Position numbers and translations under genes: made by a program. Positions 1 to 12,575 of a DNA stretch of 64,000 nucleotides are shown here, one piece after another. The stretch is from positions 18,282,806 to 18,346,805 of the forward strand of contig NC_135567.1 of NCBI RefSeq assembly GCF_964340395.1, read 5' to 3'. Every line of letters begins with the position of its first letter. The stretch's first letter is position 1. The DNA is from Glandiceps talaboti (Eukaryota > Hemichordata > Enteropneusta > Spengelidae). The notes under the pieces were generated by a model. The model was given only the letters and a program-made list of their open reading frames with translations, ran no database searches and was not told the origin of the DNA.

Positions 1-345
1 TTGGTGTTACTATTACAAGAAGTTCTCTACGCTAGTAGATTTGTTTTGATGTTACTATCTCAAGACTTTCTCTACGCCAATATACTTTTTTGGTGTTACT
101 ATTTCAAGAAGTTCTCTACGCTAGTAGGTTTGTTTTGATGTTACTATCTCAAGACTTTCTCTACGCCAATAGACTTTTTTGGTGTTACTATTTCACGAAG
201 TTCTCTATGCTAGTAGATTTGTTTTGATGTTACTATTTCAAGAAGTTCTCTACGCCAAGGGACTAGTTTGAATTCTGGTGTTACCTTTTTTTCAAGAGGT
301 TCTCTATACTAAGTGTCTTGTTTTAGTGTCATTATCTCATGACTA
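1..345. repeat. Minisatellite, ~45 bp monomers in an 89 bp dimer
   Basis: The unit TTGGTGTTACTATTTCAAG starts at 1, 90 and 179, an 89 bp period. Each 89 bp unit consists of two related halves of about 44-45 bp: one contains GAAGTTCTCTACGCTAGTAG and the other GACTTTCTCTACGCCAATAG. This is a two-level (monomer/dimer) tandem array. The last copies, after about 240, are more diverged, and the array runs off the left edge of the window. No coding potential is evident. Confidence 0.85.
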
Positions 346-690
346 ACAGACAAACTAACAAACAATATTAACTCTAACAAACTAACCGACGACATTAACC
401 CTAACAAACTAACAGACAAACTAACAAACAGTATTAACCCTAACAAACTAACCGACGATATTAACCCTAACAAACTAACAAACAATATTAACTCTAACAA
501 ACTAACAGACGATATTAACCCTAACAAACTAAGAGACAAAGTAACAAACAATATTAACCCTAACAAAATAACAAACTATATCAACCCTAACAAACTAACA
601 AATTATATAAACCGTATCAAACTAAAAAAAGGATATCAACCCTAACAAACTAACAAAAGATATCAACCCTGTCAAACTAACAAACCAATA
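346..690. repeat. AAC-rich minisatellite (CCCTAACAAACTAACARACGATATTAA-like)
   Basis: About ten imperfect copies of a roughly 27 bp unit built from AACCCTAACAAACTAAC followed by AGACGATATT, AGACAAACTAAC or similar variants. Copies differ by insertion of an extra ACAAACTAACA block. The ORF on the minus strand here (leucine/serine/valine-rich) is a translation of the repeat. One copy contains the CAGACGA heptamer that recurs throughout the window (506-512). Confidence 0.8.
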
Positions 691-1448
691 ACATTTGATT
701 ACAAAACAAATCTCACTCTGTAACTAGCTTACCCCAATCGGGTCAGTCCATCTTTCTGAAATGTAAGCGGTTGTCACTTTTAAAGCCAATGTTGGCAAGG
801 CTACATTGCTTCAGAAAATACCGTAGGTGGTACATGTAGGTTTTGTGTTATTTTTCTTTTATACGTTTATTATATTCTTTGAGAAATTAATTGCTTCTTC
901 CCAAAAACAAATTGCTCATTGTCACAAGACTTCTGAAATGCGACAATGAATGTTCATGGTATCTGGGTTCATAATTAGTAGTGAAATTTCTACTCACAAA
1001 GTCAACAACCCTGACAAACCTGACGATGCTGACGAGACGTCAGAGAAAGTTTGGGATATCACTGCCAGGTGATGTTTTTACTCTGTGAGTAGAAATTGTC
1101 ATTATTAAATACTTCTGAGATAGTTTGATGTCCGGGTTTGATGAGGTGTACGAGACGTGAATGGAGACACTTATGGGTGAGGGGGGGGGGTGGTAAACAA
1201 ACACAATATGTACACCAAAACTGGACAAAATTGACCCGAGTTACATAGGCATAATGTTATCCGTTCAATGAAAATTCCTTATTTTAAAAATGATATTTTT
1301 TAGATATTCTACTTTTAACAGAATTTATTCTATTAGGAACTCCTTGTCATTTGATATTTCATTTGTCATTAGAAATAAGCATTTAAAGACTTTTAATACT
1401 CAGATCGCAAACCATTACCATGAGCTACTTGTGAACAAGTTTGATCAT
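691..1448. other. Gene-free interval
   Basis: No supported gene is seen. The interval contains a run of nine or so G at about 1181-1190 and short AT-rich stretches. The minus-strand ORF at 1040-1228 has no recognisable domain and is not supported. Confidence 0.5.
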
Positions 1449-1965
1449 GAAAATCCCTGTATCTGAGTGTCAGTTTGTCATTGTACAAAATCCCTGTATC
1501 TGGGTGTCAGTTTGTCATTGTACAAAATCCCTGTACCTGGGTGTCAGTTTGTCATTGTACAAAATCCCTGTACCTGGGTGTCAGTTTGTCATTGTACAAA
1601 TCCCTGTACCTGGGTGTCAGTTTGCCATTGTACAAAATCGCAGTACCTGGGTGTCAGTCTGCCATTGTATCTGGGTGTCAGTTTGTCATTGTATAAAATC
1701 CCTGTACCTGGGTGTCAGTTTCTCATTGTACAAAATCCCTGTACCTGGGTGTCAGTTTGTCATTGTACAAAATCCCTGTACCTGGGTGTCAGTTTGTCAT
1801 TGCACAAAATCGCAGTACCTGGGTGTCAGTCTCTCATTGTACAACTTCGCAGTACCCGGGTGTCAGTTTGTCATTGCACAAAATCGAAGTACCCGGGTGT
1901 CAGTTTGTCATTGTACAAAATCCCTTTACCTGGATGTCAGTCTGTCATTGTACAAATTTCCACTT
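1449..1965. repeat. 37 bp minisatellite, about 14 copies
   Basis: Tandem copies of a 37 bp unit running AAAATCCCTGTACCTGGGTG then TCAGTTTGTCATTGTAC. Variants replace ATCCCTG with ATCGCAG or ATCGAAG, and some copies are shortened (for example around 1660-1690). Because 37 is not a multiple of 3, each plus-strand frame reads through with the same peptide shifted, which produces three overlapping ORFs (CQFVIVQNPCTWVSVCHCTK-like). These are repeat artefacts, not genes. Confidence 0.9.
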
Positions 1966-2099
1966 TTATTGTATTGTAACTGTAGTTTTTGCCGGTTGTC
2001 TTTTATTTCTATGTATATTTGTTTTTGGGTCCACGTTTATAGGTGTTCGTCACCTGTGTGGACTATCTGACTTTTGTCAAAGTTAAATAACAAAAAATA

Positions 2100-2100
<1 letters not shown>

Positions 2101-2186
<86 letters not shown>

Positions 2187-2188
2187 AT
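2101..2188. repeat. (AAAT)n microsatellite
   Basis: About 22 uninterrupted AAAT units directly following unique sequence. Confidence 0.95.
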
Positions 2189-5100
2189 TGGTAAACAATT
2201 CCTTACCATTTAACCTTTCTGAATGTGTAAAAAAATATTTAGGGTCCCAGGCTTAAACAGGAGTCTGTTGGATTTCTGGAAGCACACATTTTTCTATAAA
2301 CGATACAAGTTTCTATGGTGTCAACCATTTTACATGCATTTACCAAAAACTTAAAAATTCCAAATATTTTAAAAGTAGAAAAAAAACTATTTCAGAATGA
2401 TCCTCGAGTTGTCTTTTTTAGGATTCTTATACATATTCCTATTTTGTTCTTTTGCCGAGAGCCTAAGTTATCTAGTCGAACGACATTTACAAGTCAGATA
2501 GCCACTTCTCCGGTCTAAACTTGTCCAGGTTTTTGGTGAATCTCGGCGCCATTTTATATTAACACCAAAGAAAATATCCCTGGTTATCTTATTCAAGCAA
2601 AACAATGTATGAAGTCTAATTTTTTATCTGCAATATTACTAAAATAAGTGATGTATTCGTTCGCAAAAATGTTTTGTGATAGTTTAGTTGTCGACTTGCA
2701 GCATATATTTTCCACACCGAAACACAACAGTGAATCATCCCGCCCTTTATTTCAAGTAGTTTGGTAGATTGCAACGAAGACATTTATAAATGTTTAGAGC
2801 GTTTGCACATGGGAATGCCAAAAAAACGATCGTAATTCAAAGTCAAAGACAGCCATTAGCAATTGCATGTTTACAGAGTGCGAGTCGGTGCTATTATAAA
2901 TCCTTCTTAGTTACCTTGGATTCCACAAAATAAAACACTTTTCGCTGTCTGACATGAAACAGTTGACATTATTGACGGGAAAGTAACATCATGTAGCGAC
3001 ATTTGAAAAACAATGTAAAAAATAGAGAAACGTTGACTACAGTTGAATACAGCTAAAACTTTTTATCGGCAGTACCTAATTTGGCGGCGCGTCTTTGTAG
3101 TTAGGAACATTACGTAACGAACAAAGGGGGGTCGGACGTCGGGGAGAAGTCGCGTCGGTAAGCGAATTCTCTAGGGTGTGTTTTCGCTGTTATTATCTAA
3201 ATTTACACATCACAGGATGCCGAAACTATGTCCAGTTTTTATTAACAACTGCATTACAAGCCCCCCTCTTTTGTCATAGGCTTGTAGTGGTCCCCGAACA
3301 TGCTCCGAGAAAAGAAAAGATGTTGGTCGAATTGTCATCTCTGACCACAATAAAACGAACAAAAAGGAAGCCATTTAACACCGCTGCCCGTCTTTTTATG
3401 AATAAACTACTGCTTGCCTAACAGCTTACATTGGAGCGACACTTCACTCTGTCGATGGAAATCACCCGTAAAGCGTAAAACGACGCTCCCGGCCACACTG
3501 CCCTGGTAGTAACATACACTTTTCATACTGTCACTTTTAATATTGCGCAATAGAATCCACGGCCTTGTTTTTCTGACTTACAGACCCACTCCCACAACGT
3601 TCAATAAGAAGAAAATCTAACATGGGTGTTAATTTACATACACTTACTATTTTCAAACCAATTTTCTTGTAATTACCGTGAACATCTATTTTTGAATTTT
3701 TGATTATTCTGGAAACCATAGCACGGATAGAATTTCCCTCAAATAACAAACAAACAAAACTTCTGATATGAGAATACGTCCCCCTCCCTCCCCTTCATTC
3801 CGTCGGTTTGAACTTCGGGGTTTGGACTTCTCAACGATTTGATAAACTGTTTGTTGCCAAGGTCAACGTTAAAATTGATGCAATTATTGAAAAGTGGTCT
3901 GCTATATCAGTAAGTCATCAAAAGTGTTGTATATGAAATGTTCCTGTGGTTGTCAAAATGGCACAGTGAGGGGGTCTACTCAGTAATGCGACTACATTTT
4001 CCGACAATTAATTTCGAGTGGACATTTAATTGAATGATATCTAATAACAGCATTTAATAATATCGGGAGACAAATCTAATTATTGACCTCGGCGCAAGGA
4101 CAAATTTTGACGACACGCCAGATTCTACCTCACATATACACAGAACAAGAAGACGATAATATGCGTCACGTCCCACATGGCTGACGAACAAAATGTTTTC
4201 ATATAGACGTTATAAGAACGAGGGAGAGAACAAACCAAGACGCTTACCGTTCAGGCATTTTCCTCTTCTTACAGACCCACATTCTGTCAGGGAAAAGGAG
4301 AGGAGAGTTTGGGCGGTTAAAACATTGTCGTCAGGACCTTTTGACAGGATTTAAAATTCTGCGAAGTGAGAACACAATCCCGCCGCGTCTGGAACTAAAT
4401 CAAGACAATGAAGAACAGCAACTCTGAACTGTCGTTAAGGGAAGCGCTAATGGTACTAATATATCATTAGAAACAATAAAATGAAATGATGGACGGCACG
4501 GCGACAGAGTAGGCCGCCATATTGATGACGTAGAAGAAAGCACGTTCTGCCATATTGTTGACGTGTATGGAAGCGTTGACAGAAAACGACACTCAATAAA
4601 ACGTCGGTGTCATAGCATAAGACAAAATGTCGCCTGACAAATAGATAAATAATACAAATTGGTCATATGTGGTACAATGTCGCTGTATTTAAAGTCGGTT
4701 ATCCGTCTCACCTCACTGCTTGGTCTTTGTCTGTCACAGTTGTCTGTCAGTTACATTGACGCATCTGACAACCTGGTTTCAAAGCTTTAGAACCTTTGCA
4801 TGTGTTTTTTTCAGAAATTCTTGTCAATGATGGATGGAGCTTATGTCTCCTTGCCAGTATTTTTGACAAAAAGGGGGCAAGTTCGCTTGGACCGTTTAAG
4901 AAGGTAATTTGTCTTGTTAAAAAAAAACTAGGTAAAAGTTCGGAAGTGGTACGGAATGTATTGGGTCGCGAAAAATGACAAATTTTATGAACACCCCAGT
5001 GCGCGCGAACAATAATGAACGTCTGAAGCTTATAAATCTTAAAGAAAAATCGTAGGAGATTTAAGAGAAACTCTGCTAATACGGCATAAAAGGTCGTGCC

Positions 5101-6431
5101 AAACTTCTGACTTGTATTTTCAGTAGACATACAGACTGTTTTTTTGTGTATGCAGAGTGTTCTATCGTCTGTTAGTAGTCGACATGCAACACCAAGAAAA
5201 AGTACTAGAGATCGAATCTGTAAACGGTATTCCGTGTAGGGAAAACCGAACTGTGTTCTTGACAGCGAAAAAAAATTCTACTCCCATGCGGACTTACTTC
5301 CCGCTCTTTTGAAGCAATGGAAAACCAGCCACCGAATGATAACTCAAAGTAAGGCAGTTATATCAGTTTTTTACTATGTGAGGCAATTGTAAAATTCACA
5401 CACTTCGTCGATTACAAGACACGATAAATCGGATAGCTGAGCAACCAACCGGGAACGAAAATATTAAGCATCATCAGATAGTTGCCGGGCGACAACATTT
5501 TCACAATTTCGTCATCATCACTGCCTTTCAAATGAGACAGGTAGGTTTACACAGAGGTTTTCTTTAAACTTTTCCTCTTAGCGAAAATACGTTTGTTTTT
5601 TCCTTTTGTACACATCACGACGTTGTATACATCATAATTACATTGCGGTGTTGTGATGTATTAAAAACCACTGAACCCGTGGTCACGTGACATTCGGCTA
5701 AACGACACGACTTTAAATTTGTTTGAACAATGCAATTTGTTCTCCATCTCATCGCCATAGACGAATACTAGCACTACAAATTACATGCACAATTGACGTT
5801 ATCTCCTAGATACAAGTCATCGTGTAAGAATCAACACATCTTATCCCATCATTTCAATTAGGTCTTGTCCTCAGAAAAACGACAAAAATAGTGACAACGA
5901 ACAACCGAATCAGCGAACACCTAAGTAAACAAAACAGACTGCTACATTTACGATTTCAGTAACAAGCGTTTACAGTGACACTAAAGTGAAATACTATCAT
6001 GAAAGTTGAAAAATTCGAATAATTGTTAAGTTACACCTACTCGCAAGCCTAAACTGAAATCGACGTCAAAGCATTCCGAACCTCGGGATGATACGACTAA
6101 AGTCTTCACAAAGCAATGGCCGTCTATCTGTCAACTACCACGCAATGTGATAAAGTAATTCAACACATTATTTGGCAGGCCAGTAAAAATTCTTTGACCG
6201 ATGGTTTTGACAGTCCGAAAGTGATGAATTGACCAGGCCAGTGCTTGCTAAATTGTAGCTGCCAGTTTGAGTGGTGGTAATTTGTGGGGTAACACGTCCA
6301 TGACCCGAAAGAATGCATCTCTTTCATAGCACTGACAACTTGACACAAAGTGATGTTCTGTAGCATGTGTTCAGTGTACCAAGAGTTCAAAGTACGCGTC
6401 CAGTACGATGAAAGTGACATGAGAACCAAAT
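2189..6431. other. Gene-free interval 3' of Hox4 (distal)
   Basis: Unique-looking sequence with scattered ORFs of up to 127 codons, none with a recognisable domain or splice structure. A locally GC-richer patch lies at about 3080-3180 (GGCGGCGCGTC, GGTCGGACGTCGG). A short direct repeat GCCATATTGwTGACGT occurs at about 4523 and 4549. A Hox3 exon was looked for and not seen. Confidence 0.45.
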
Positions 6432-6532
6432 TGTAGTCTGCGCAAATATTTTCGCGCCAAAAAAAATGTAGTCTGCACAAATATTTTCTTGCTAAAAATT
6501 ATCGTCTGCAAAAATATTTTCGTTCCAATGTA
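6432..6532. repeat. 35 bp tandem repeat, three copies
   Basis: Three adjacent copies of TGTAGTCTGCRCAAATATTT followed by TCGCGCCAAAAA-like sequence begin near 6432, 6467 and 6501. The third carries TCGTCTG (the CAGACGA complement) where the first two have TAGTCTG. The first copy contains TTTTCGCGCC, an E2F-like string. Confidence 0.75.
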
Positions 6533-9500
6533 TTCTTGACGACAGGTTTAGTTAGAGCGAAACGTCCAAAGTGTTTTAAGCAGTGTTATCGCTATTTAGT
6601 AAAGCTATTTAGTGGTCTAGTAACGGACTAAAATCGTCAAATCATTTACAGTGTGTTGTGTCTAAAGACGTGAATGGAATGCCTAGGTTGACACGTCTAG
6701 GGCTGGCCATCCGATCACGCTATTAATGAGGCGACGAATGACACGCCCAAGTGGAAAATGTTAAACGAGAGAGAATTCTGAAACGGAAGCAAAGATGTGT
6801 TTTGTTTTGATTTCAGCACACTATAAAAATAAACTTCCGAATTCTGTCTTTCACTTTTACTCCAAAACCCGAGAAATAATGTGAATCTACGACATTGACA
6901 AATGAATCGATTTATTTATGTTAGCGTTCACATTTTATCCCAATGTCTTACTGATTTTGTTCACATGTCGTGTCATCTTGCTTCCTAAAAATTCAAATAC
7001 GAGCGCCATTTAGAAAGTTTACTTTCCAACTGTTGAGTCTCACGACCACGTGACTATTTACATCCAACCAGAAAAGAGTACGGAGTACAGGAGTTGATAT
7101 ATTGTTTTTAAGTCAAAATGGCAGAGGCTCGTAAATTACAAATTGTAACTTTTTATTCGGCCCTCGGTCATTAAAACTCAAACATTAACGACCAATCCTT
7201 TACCCCATTGCAAAACTTTTGGTGTCACAAAACTGAAAGTATTGTGTTTGTTTTCTTGATAAGGAGTAACTGTTTAAACCGGTGTGTTCTGCCGTTCCAG
7301 TAGACCGTACTCCCGATGGTCACAAACCAAACAGCACGTGCTTACATAACTTTTTCACCCGTTCCTCCTCACGCTGACATTGTGCGTAAGTTGAATTCCG
7401 TTTATTTTTGGGGGATATGTGTGTGTGCTAACCGCAAACTATCACAACTAGCTCATGTATGTACATCATGTCCGAATATTTTGAAAAAAATAACACTACC
7501 ATAATAACTGTAGGATGTGTGGTCAGTTGCACTACTTTTTCATTTTTGTTATGCTTTTGTTCTATTTGGTAATAAGACCCTCTCCTGACATTTTAGTGAC
7601 GCCGTTCTTAAAACAGTTGCTGATGTCGTCATAATAATTACTTCAGCGTTGAACTTATGAATGGTTAATTAGCCACAAGAATATGATAAATACAAGCGTT
7701 TCCAACTTTATTCAAATGAGGTACTATAGTAATGGTGTAAGAAAAACACCACTATTTGATGATTTCACGTGCTCGCAAAATAAACAACAACAACGTAGTT
7801 GGTTTTCAAAGAGAAAACTCCGATATAAATCCACAGTCACGTCTGAGTGTAGCATTTCCAATAGCTTATTTCCGCCCCGGCAATTAAAACCGCATAGGAG
7901 TGAATTAGAACACCCTTTCCGTCATTTGGAAATTCGTTAACTATATTATACTTGGAACAACTTCTTTAAATAGGTGTACTGTACAGTGTCGATGACTTTT
8001 AACGCTATCCGTGCCAGTTACCGCTATCGCTCCAAAAGGTGGTGTATACACGTGACAGTTCCACCCATTCTCAAGTACGAAGTAATTCTTGATACGGAGC
8101 ATTGCCCAAGGACACGCGTTCACATGACGTGCTAGTCAAGTGGCAAAAACATTTAGAATCTGAAAAAAATCCACAAAATCAAAACATGTACGATATTTAT
8201 GTCCTTTGTCTATTTTTTATTGTGGTGTCGTCAAAAATGTATTTGACAAGTATTCTCAACCGATAAAATATGATACTTTAACGAAGTAAACTTACATAAA
8301 CACTAAAGAGTTTGCAATACTAGGCAAACCTTTCTGATGTCCAAGCTTTTTACAAAAAAACACAACAAAGATTTTGCACTCGTCAACATTTAATGAAAAT
8401 TTTTAATCGTAAATTCAAGATGGACGACACTCATTTATTGGTTCTCCGACAACCAGCAAAATTTCGCGTCATGTTGGTATTATCTAAAAACAACATTTCA
8501 TGAAATAATAAAGAATTAATAGAATATATGGAAATCCGATGAATTATTAAACTCCGTACGTACTCTAAAATTACGTTTTAACAAACCCAGATCTATTAAA
8601 TCGAAAAAATGACAACCCTGCCACTGGGACGCTAAAAACGTTTTGTTTCCACTGTAGTTATAATTTATTCATATTCAGTGAATTTAAGCGATGAAGGTAG
8701 GGATTAAAACGTATAAAATACTTCCAATGACAGCACTTACTTTGTTTTCTTTGACATCCTTGGTGAGAAAAAACTTCCAAAGATTTATTTAACGAGATGT
8801 CTTGGTTTTTGTCTGTCGCTGTCTCCTAGCATGTCTGGCAACGAAGCCTCATAAAACCACTCGTCAGTCAATAATCAGAATACGTTAAAGTTTAATGAAG
8901 ACCCTGTTATGTCACTCATTAGCATATTGACAAGACGGTTCGGTGAACAGAGACATTTCAAAAAAAGAAAGAAATCTAATTATTTGGAAAAATTCTTTCT
9001 AATTTTAGATTATTTTGGTACCTTTAAAAAGTTGATTTAACATTTACCTAAAATTTTTTACATTTCAATGGAAGATTATTTCGTACTAAGTCAAAATCTG
9101 CTATCAGACTCACAACATTGCGCCATTGTTTGTTTGTGTGTTCGTGTTTTGTTGTTGTTAAATTGCGCGAGAATTCCAACTAATAGTGGTTGGTAGTAAA
9201 GAAAGGGAGGTATAAAGCTATGCAATCTCTACTCTCAGTTAAGGTTGTTGTTGGCTTGAGAACAAAGTCTCCCCGCCTTAGTTACCACCAATGTCATCCC
9301 AAGTGAATAGGGCCAGATAACATTTGCATTCTTTTTGTCAAAACAAAGTGCCGACACGAAATTCGCTAATTAATGAACAACTTTGATCTGCCCTCTTCCT
9401 GACCGAACATTTGACAGTTTCATTCAGTCGTCGATCAGACAACGTCTTACATTAGAAAGCGGTAAATGGGGAGGCAGACGACTCTCAGAGAAAAGTGTAT

Positions 9501-11183
9501 GTGGGTGAGACCCAAAAGTCGATAAATTCGATCCAGGAAGGGAAATGTAGCATATTTTTGGATGTCATAAAACAACAATGTCGCAAGTGTCAGAAAACTT
9601 GTGAAAAAGACTGTTTTACGTGTATACCAACCGATATTTTCTGAAGAGAATATTTTGAAAATCTTATTTCCAACGCCTGATTTTGGCATGTCATGCTAGA
9701 GGCTCATTCTTACTTATTTCTTGCGTGGGACTAAATTTCATAAAGGTAGTTTACGTAACATTTATATTTCGCACAAGAAGTGTCTCAAAAAAAGTGTTTT
9801 ATGGGGGTTATCATGATAAATCTACCAACTTTCCATCGACGTGAATAAACTGAACTTTTCGGCTACTCCTATGTTCCCGAAGGACATGGAAACTCATCGT
9901 TGTTCCCGACGATGAACACATCGGAAGTACCCGACCTGATGGCTTTGTCGCTGTCGTGTAGTACCAGTGTACTGTCACTATGAAAAATGAAAATATTTAG
10001 TAAACAGTAAATTGAAGACTAAAGGATGATGGATTGGTCTCAAACTTGACCCACCTTATTCGCATTATACACAGTTGTCTTGGCCTTCGTTGTGAATCAA
10101 ACATGATGTCAGAATTTCCCGCCATTGACAAGAAGTCGTTGTCTTAAACTAAAAATTCTAACTCAAAATTGATTACAGTTTAAAAAAACAGGCGATGTTT
10201 GCTAATTTTATGCTCGTTTATTCTTATCTCTAGTAAATAATACGTCGTAGTTTCAATACCCTCATAATATTTCATAACAGGCAAACTGACATGCCCACAA
10301 GCAATGATAATTCTTTAGTTCAGAAATGACAAGTTTCACCATTTTGTAAGCATCAGTCTCTACGATTAAGAGGACGTTATGACTGTCTCGAGATTGTATA
10401 ACTTTTCCTCCGTTTTAAAATGTAGAAATTTCGCTAAATGCACTTTTTTGAAATTAAGATTGGATTTAGTTTGTTCAATGATCTTGAAATCCATTGTCTC
10501 TGAACGTAATTATATAGATGCATATTCTAAGTAGAAAACTCACAAAATATGAACTGTAAGATTGTATTAGAATGTGATAACTTCATACCTGGAGACTGTC
10601 TGTAGGGGAAACCGCAGCAATCAACCGAAACTATTTTTTTTCCAATATGTGCAGTATGTACGAACACAAAAGCAGCAGACTCCCTTTCCGGTTGTCGAAG
10701 AAAGAAAAATTAGCTGTCAGGGTTCTCTACTTTTCTTTTGAAGTGAACAACTTTCAAATCTTGAATGAAAAGAACGACCACAAGACTATTTACCTTTATG
10801 GAATCCGTGTGATGCAGAATTTTCTATTTTTATTCAATTATGTTTCTGTAAAAATAAAAGCCAGCGATTCTTGGGCAGTTGTTTAAGGCATCATTCTAGC
10901 TACCCAATGAATGTAGATATAGGACAGGGTATTACTAAAATTGTGAACCGAAAGTCAAAATTTGACATTTTTGATTGAGGAACGACACGAACTGACATAC
11001 AACAAACAAACATTGATTTGGTAGACTGTCAGTAAAGCCCGTTTGACGAGAATTCCATACCATGGGTTTTACTGATGACGTTTTAGATCGATCACTCTTG
11101 CGAGGAGAAAACAAATCCTGAAGAGACTCCCAACTCTTCATGTAGTATCAAATGAAACACACCAAACGAGAAATGGTTTTAAA
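6533..11183. other. Gene-free interval with one enhancer-like block
   Basis: No supported gene. Around 9200-9390 the sequence is dense in strings that match well-known factor sites: TATAAAG (9211-9217) followed by TCAGTT (9235-9240), octamer ATTTGCAT (9322-9329), AACAAAG (9342-9348), TAATTAAT (9367-9374) and CTTTGATCT (9381-9389). That is suggestive only. The remaining ORFs (for example 7683-7940, 9447-9689, 10647-10886) show no known domain. Confidence 0.4.
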
Positions 11184-11420
11184 TCAGTCGCTAGTCGTTG
11201 TGGTTGTATTTCCCACCCAAAACCTACCCTGGTGCTTATTTTTACTCTTTGTGGAGTATTTCTTTCGGATATCATTCCGAATCAGTCGTGAGTCATTATG
11301 GTTGTTATTCCACCCAGAATTATCCCAGTGCTTTACATTTCCTGTAGTTGTGGGGCAAATCTCGAGTTGTGGTTATTTTGATTGTCTATCCCGTCCAAAA
11401 TTATCCTGGCCTTTCATAAA
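11184..11420. repeat. Degenerate direct repeat, two to three copies
   Basis: Two copies of AATCAGTCG-N-AGTC-N-TTRTGGTTGT followed by a CACCC-rich stretch and ATTATCC/CTACCCTGGTGCTT begin near 11184 and 11280. A weaker third copy runs from about 11360 (GTTGTGGTTATT ... AAAATTATCCTGGCC). The plus-strand ORF across it is explained by the repeat. Confidence 0.5.
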
Positions 11421-11484
11421 ACGTCACTTTGAGTATTAGAGCTTAAACCCAATATGGTAGTCAGAACAATATTTCAAATTACAT

Positions 11485-11561
11485 GCAAACTTAGTTAAAC
11501 AGAAATTATCGTCTGCCTGTAACTTTTTAGCACGTATGAACTTTATCTTAGAGTAAGGATG
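11485..11561 (+). repeat. 77 bp dispersed repeat, copy 1
   Basis: Runs from GCAAACTTAGTTAAACAG through AATTATCGTCTGCCTGTAAC and TAGCACGTATGAAC. It is about 93 percent identical (roughly five mismatches by eye) to the reverse complement of 13627-13703. The CAGACGA heptamer lies inside it. Confidence 0.85.
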
Positions 11562-12428
11562 AAAGAATCGTACTTATTTTCAGTTTTGTCGTCAGATACG
11601 TCAAATGGCGACAACTGTATAACATCTTTATATTTGTATGAATCGAAAATATAGGCAATTCTGACTTTGTAATCAAAAATGGAACACCACGATATAAAAT
11701 AGAACGTATTGACAACTTTTGAATACTTTGGTTTTTCAAAATTTGCCGTTCAAGAAAAAAAAAGCAATGGAAAAGAAATTGTACGGAGTAACAACTTGCA
11801 TTTAAGCTTTGATCCAACTTTGTTGGTCACGAGTTAGAGTAGTAAATAGAGGATATCAAACACATAAATCATTAATGGTGGAGAGGGTTAAGAAAGAATA
11901 ATCACATTTTTGAACAATGGCAGTGTCCTTGGTCTAACTTCAAGATCCCAAAATGGAGAGTCATGGCACAAGTTTGAGTAAATAAAGTTTGATGTTTTCA
12001 GCTGTGAATTGGCAACATGGATGCGTTTACTTTAGAAATTTGAAAGGTGCCATAAGACCTGGTATAATTCAACTTCAACACGCTGTGTTGGTCATTCAAA
12101 GAGATGTCTAATTAGTGACCGAGGTGTGCTAGTTCACATACTATATTGTTCATGAAAGTTGATGTGCGGTCGGAACATTTTCTTGATAAATTCATAATAA
12201 AACTCGTCTGAAATTCTTATCTTGGTAGGAAATCATTCTTAAGGATATTTTAAACGATTTTGGTCTAAAATTGTACTAGAATTCACAAAAAATGTACAAA
12301 AAATTGACAATTTCTGCATGCCACACATTTCGTTTGAAAGTGTTCGAGATGAATCAGGTACGTTGTGATTAGAGTGTGGCACTTGTTCTTTCATTATGAC
12401 TGTTTGATATCTTTTGGGGATCTGCTTG

Positions 12429-12575
12429 GAATGATGGAAATAAGTTCGTATTCTTATTACACAAATTACAATTTGATTGTTGTTGTTGTCTGCTGAAAGA
12501 TCTGATGGAAATAATTTCAAATTCTTATAACATAAAAGGCAATTTGATTGTTGTCGTCTGCTGAAAGCTCGTCAT
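12429..12575. repeat. Direct repeat, two copies of ~72 bp
   Basis: Two adjacent copies run from TGGAAATAA-TTC--ATTCTTAT through CAATTTGATTGTTGT to TCTGCTGAAAG. The second copy reads GTCGTCTGCTG and contains the CAGACGA heptamer, while the first reads GTTGTCTGCTG. Confidence 0.75.

Noticed and set aside
346-690. Interstitial telomere array (CCCTAA)
   Set aside because: CCCTAA occurs once per unit, within a longer unrelated unit. Isolated CCCTAACCCTAA strings near 36640, 38372, 54612 and 56650 are only two units long.
1449-1965. CRISPR-like spacing of a 37 bp repeat
   Set aside because: The copies are directly adjacent with no unique spacers, and the genome is eukaryotic.
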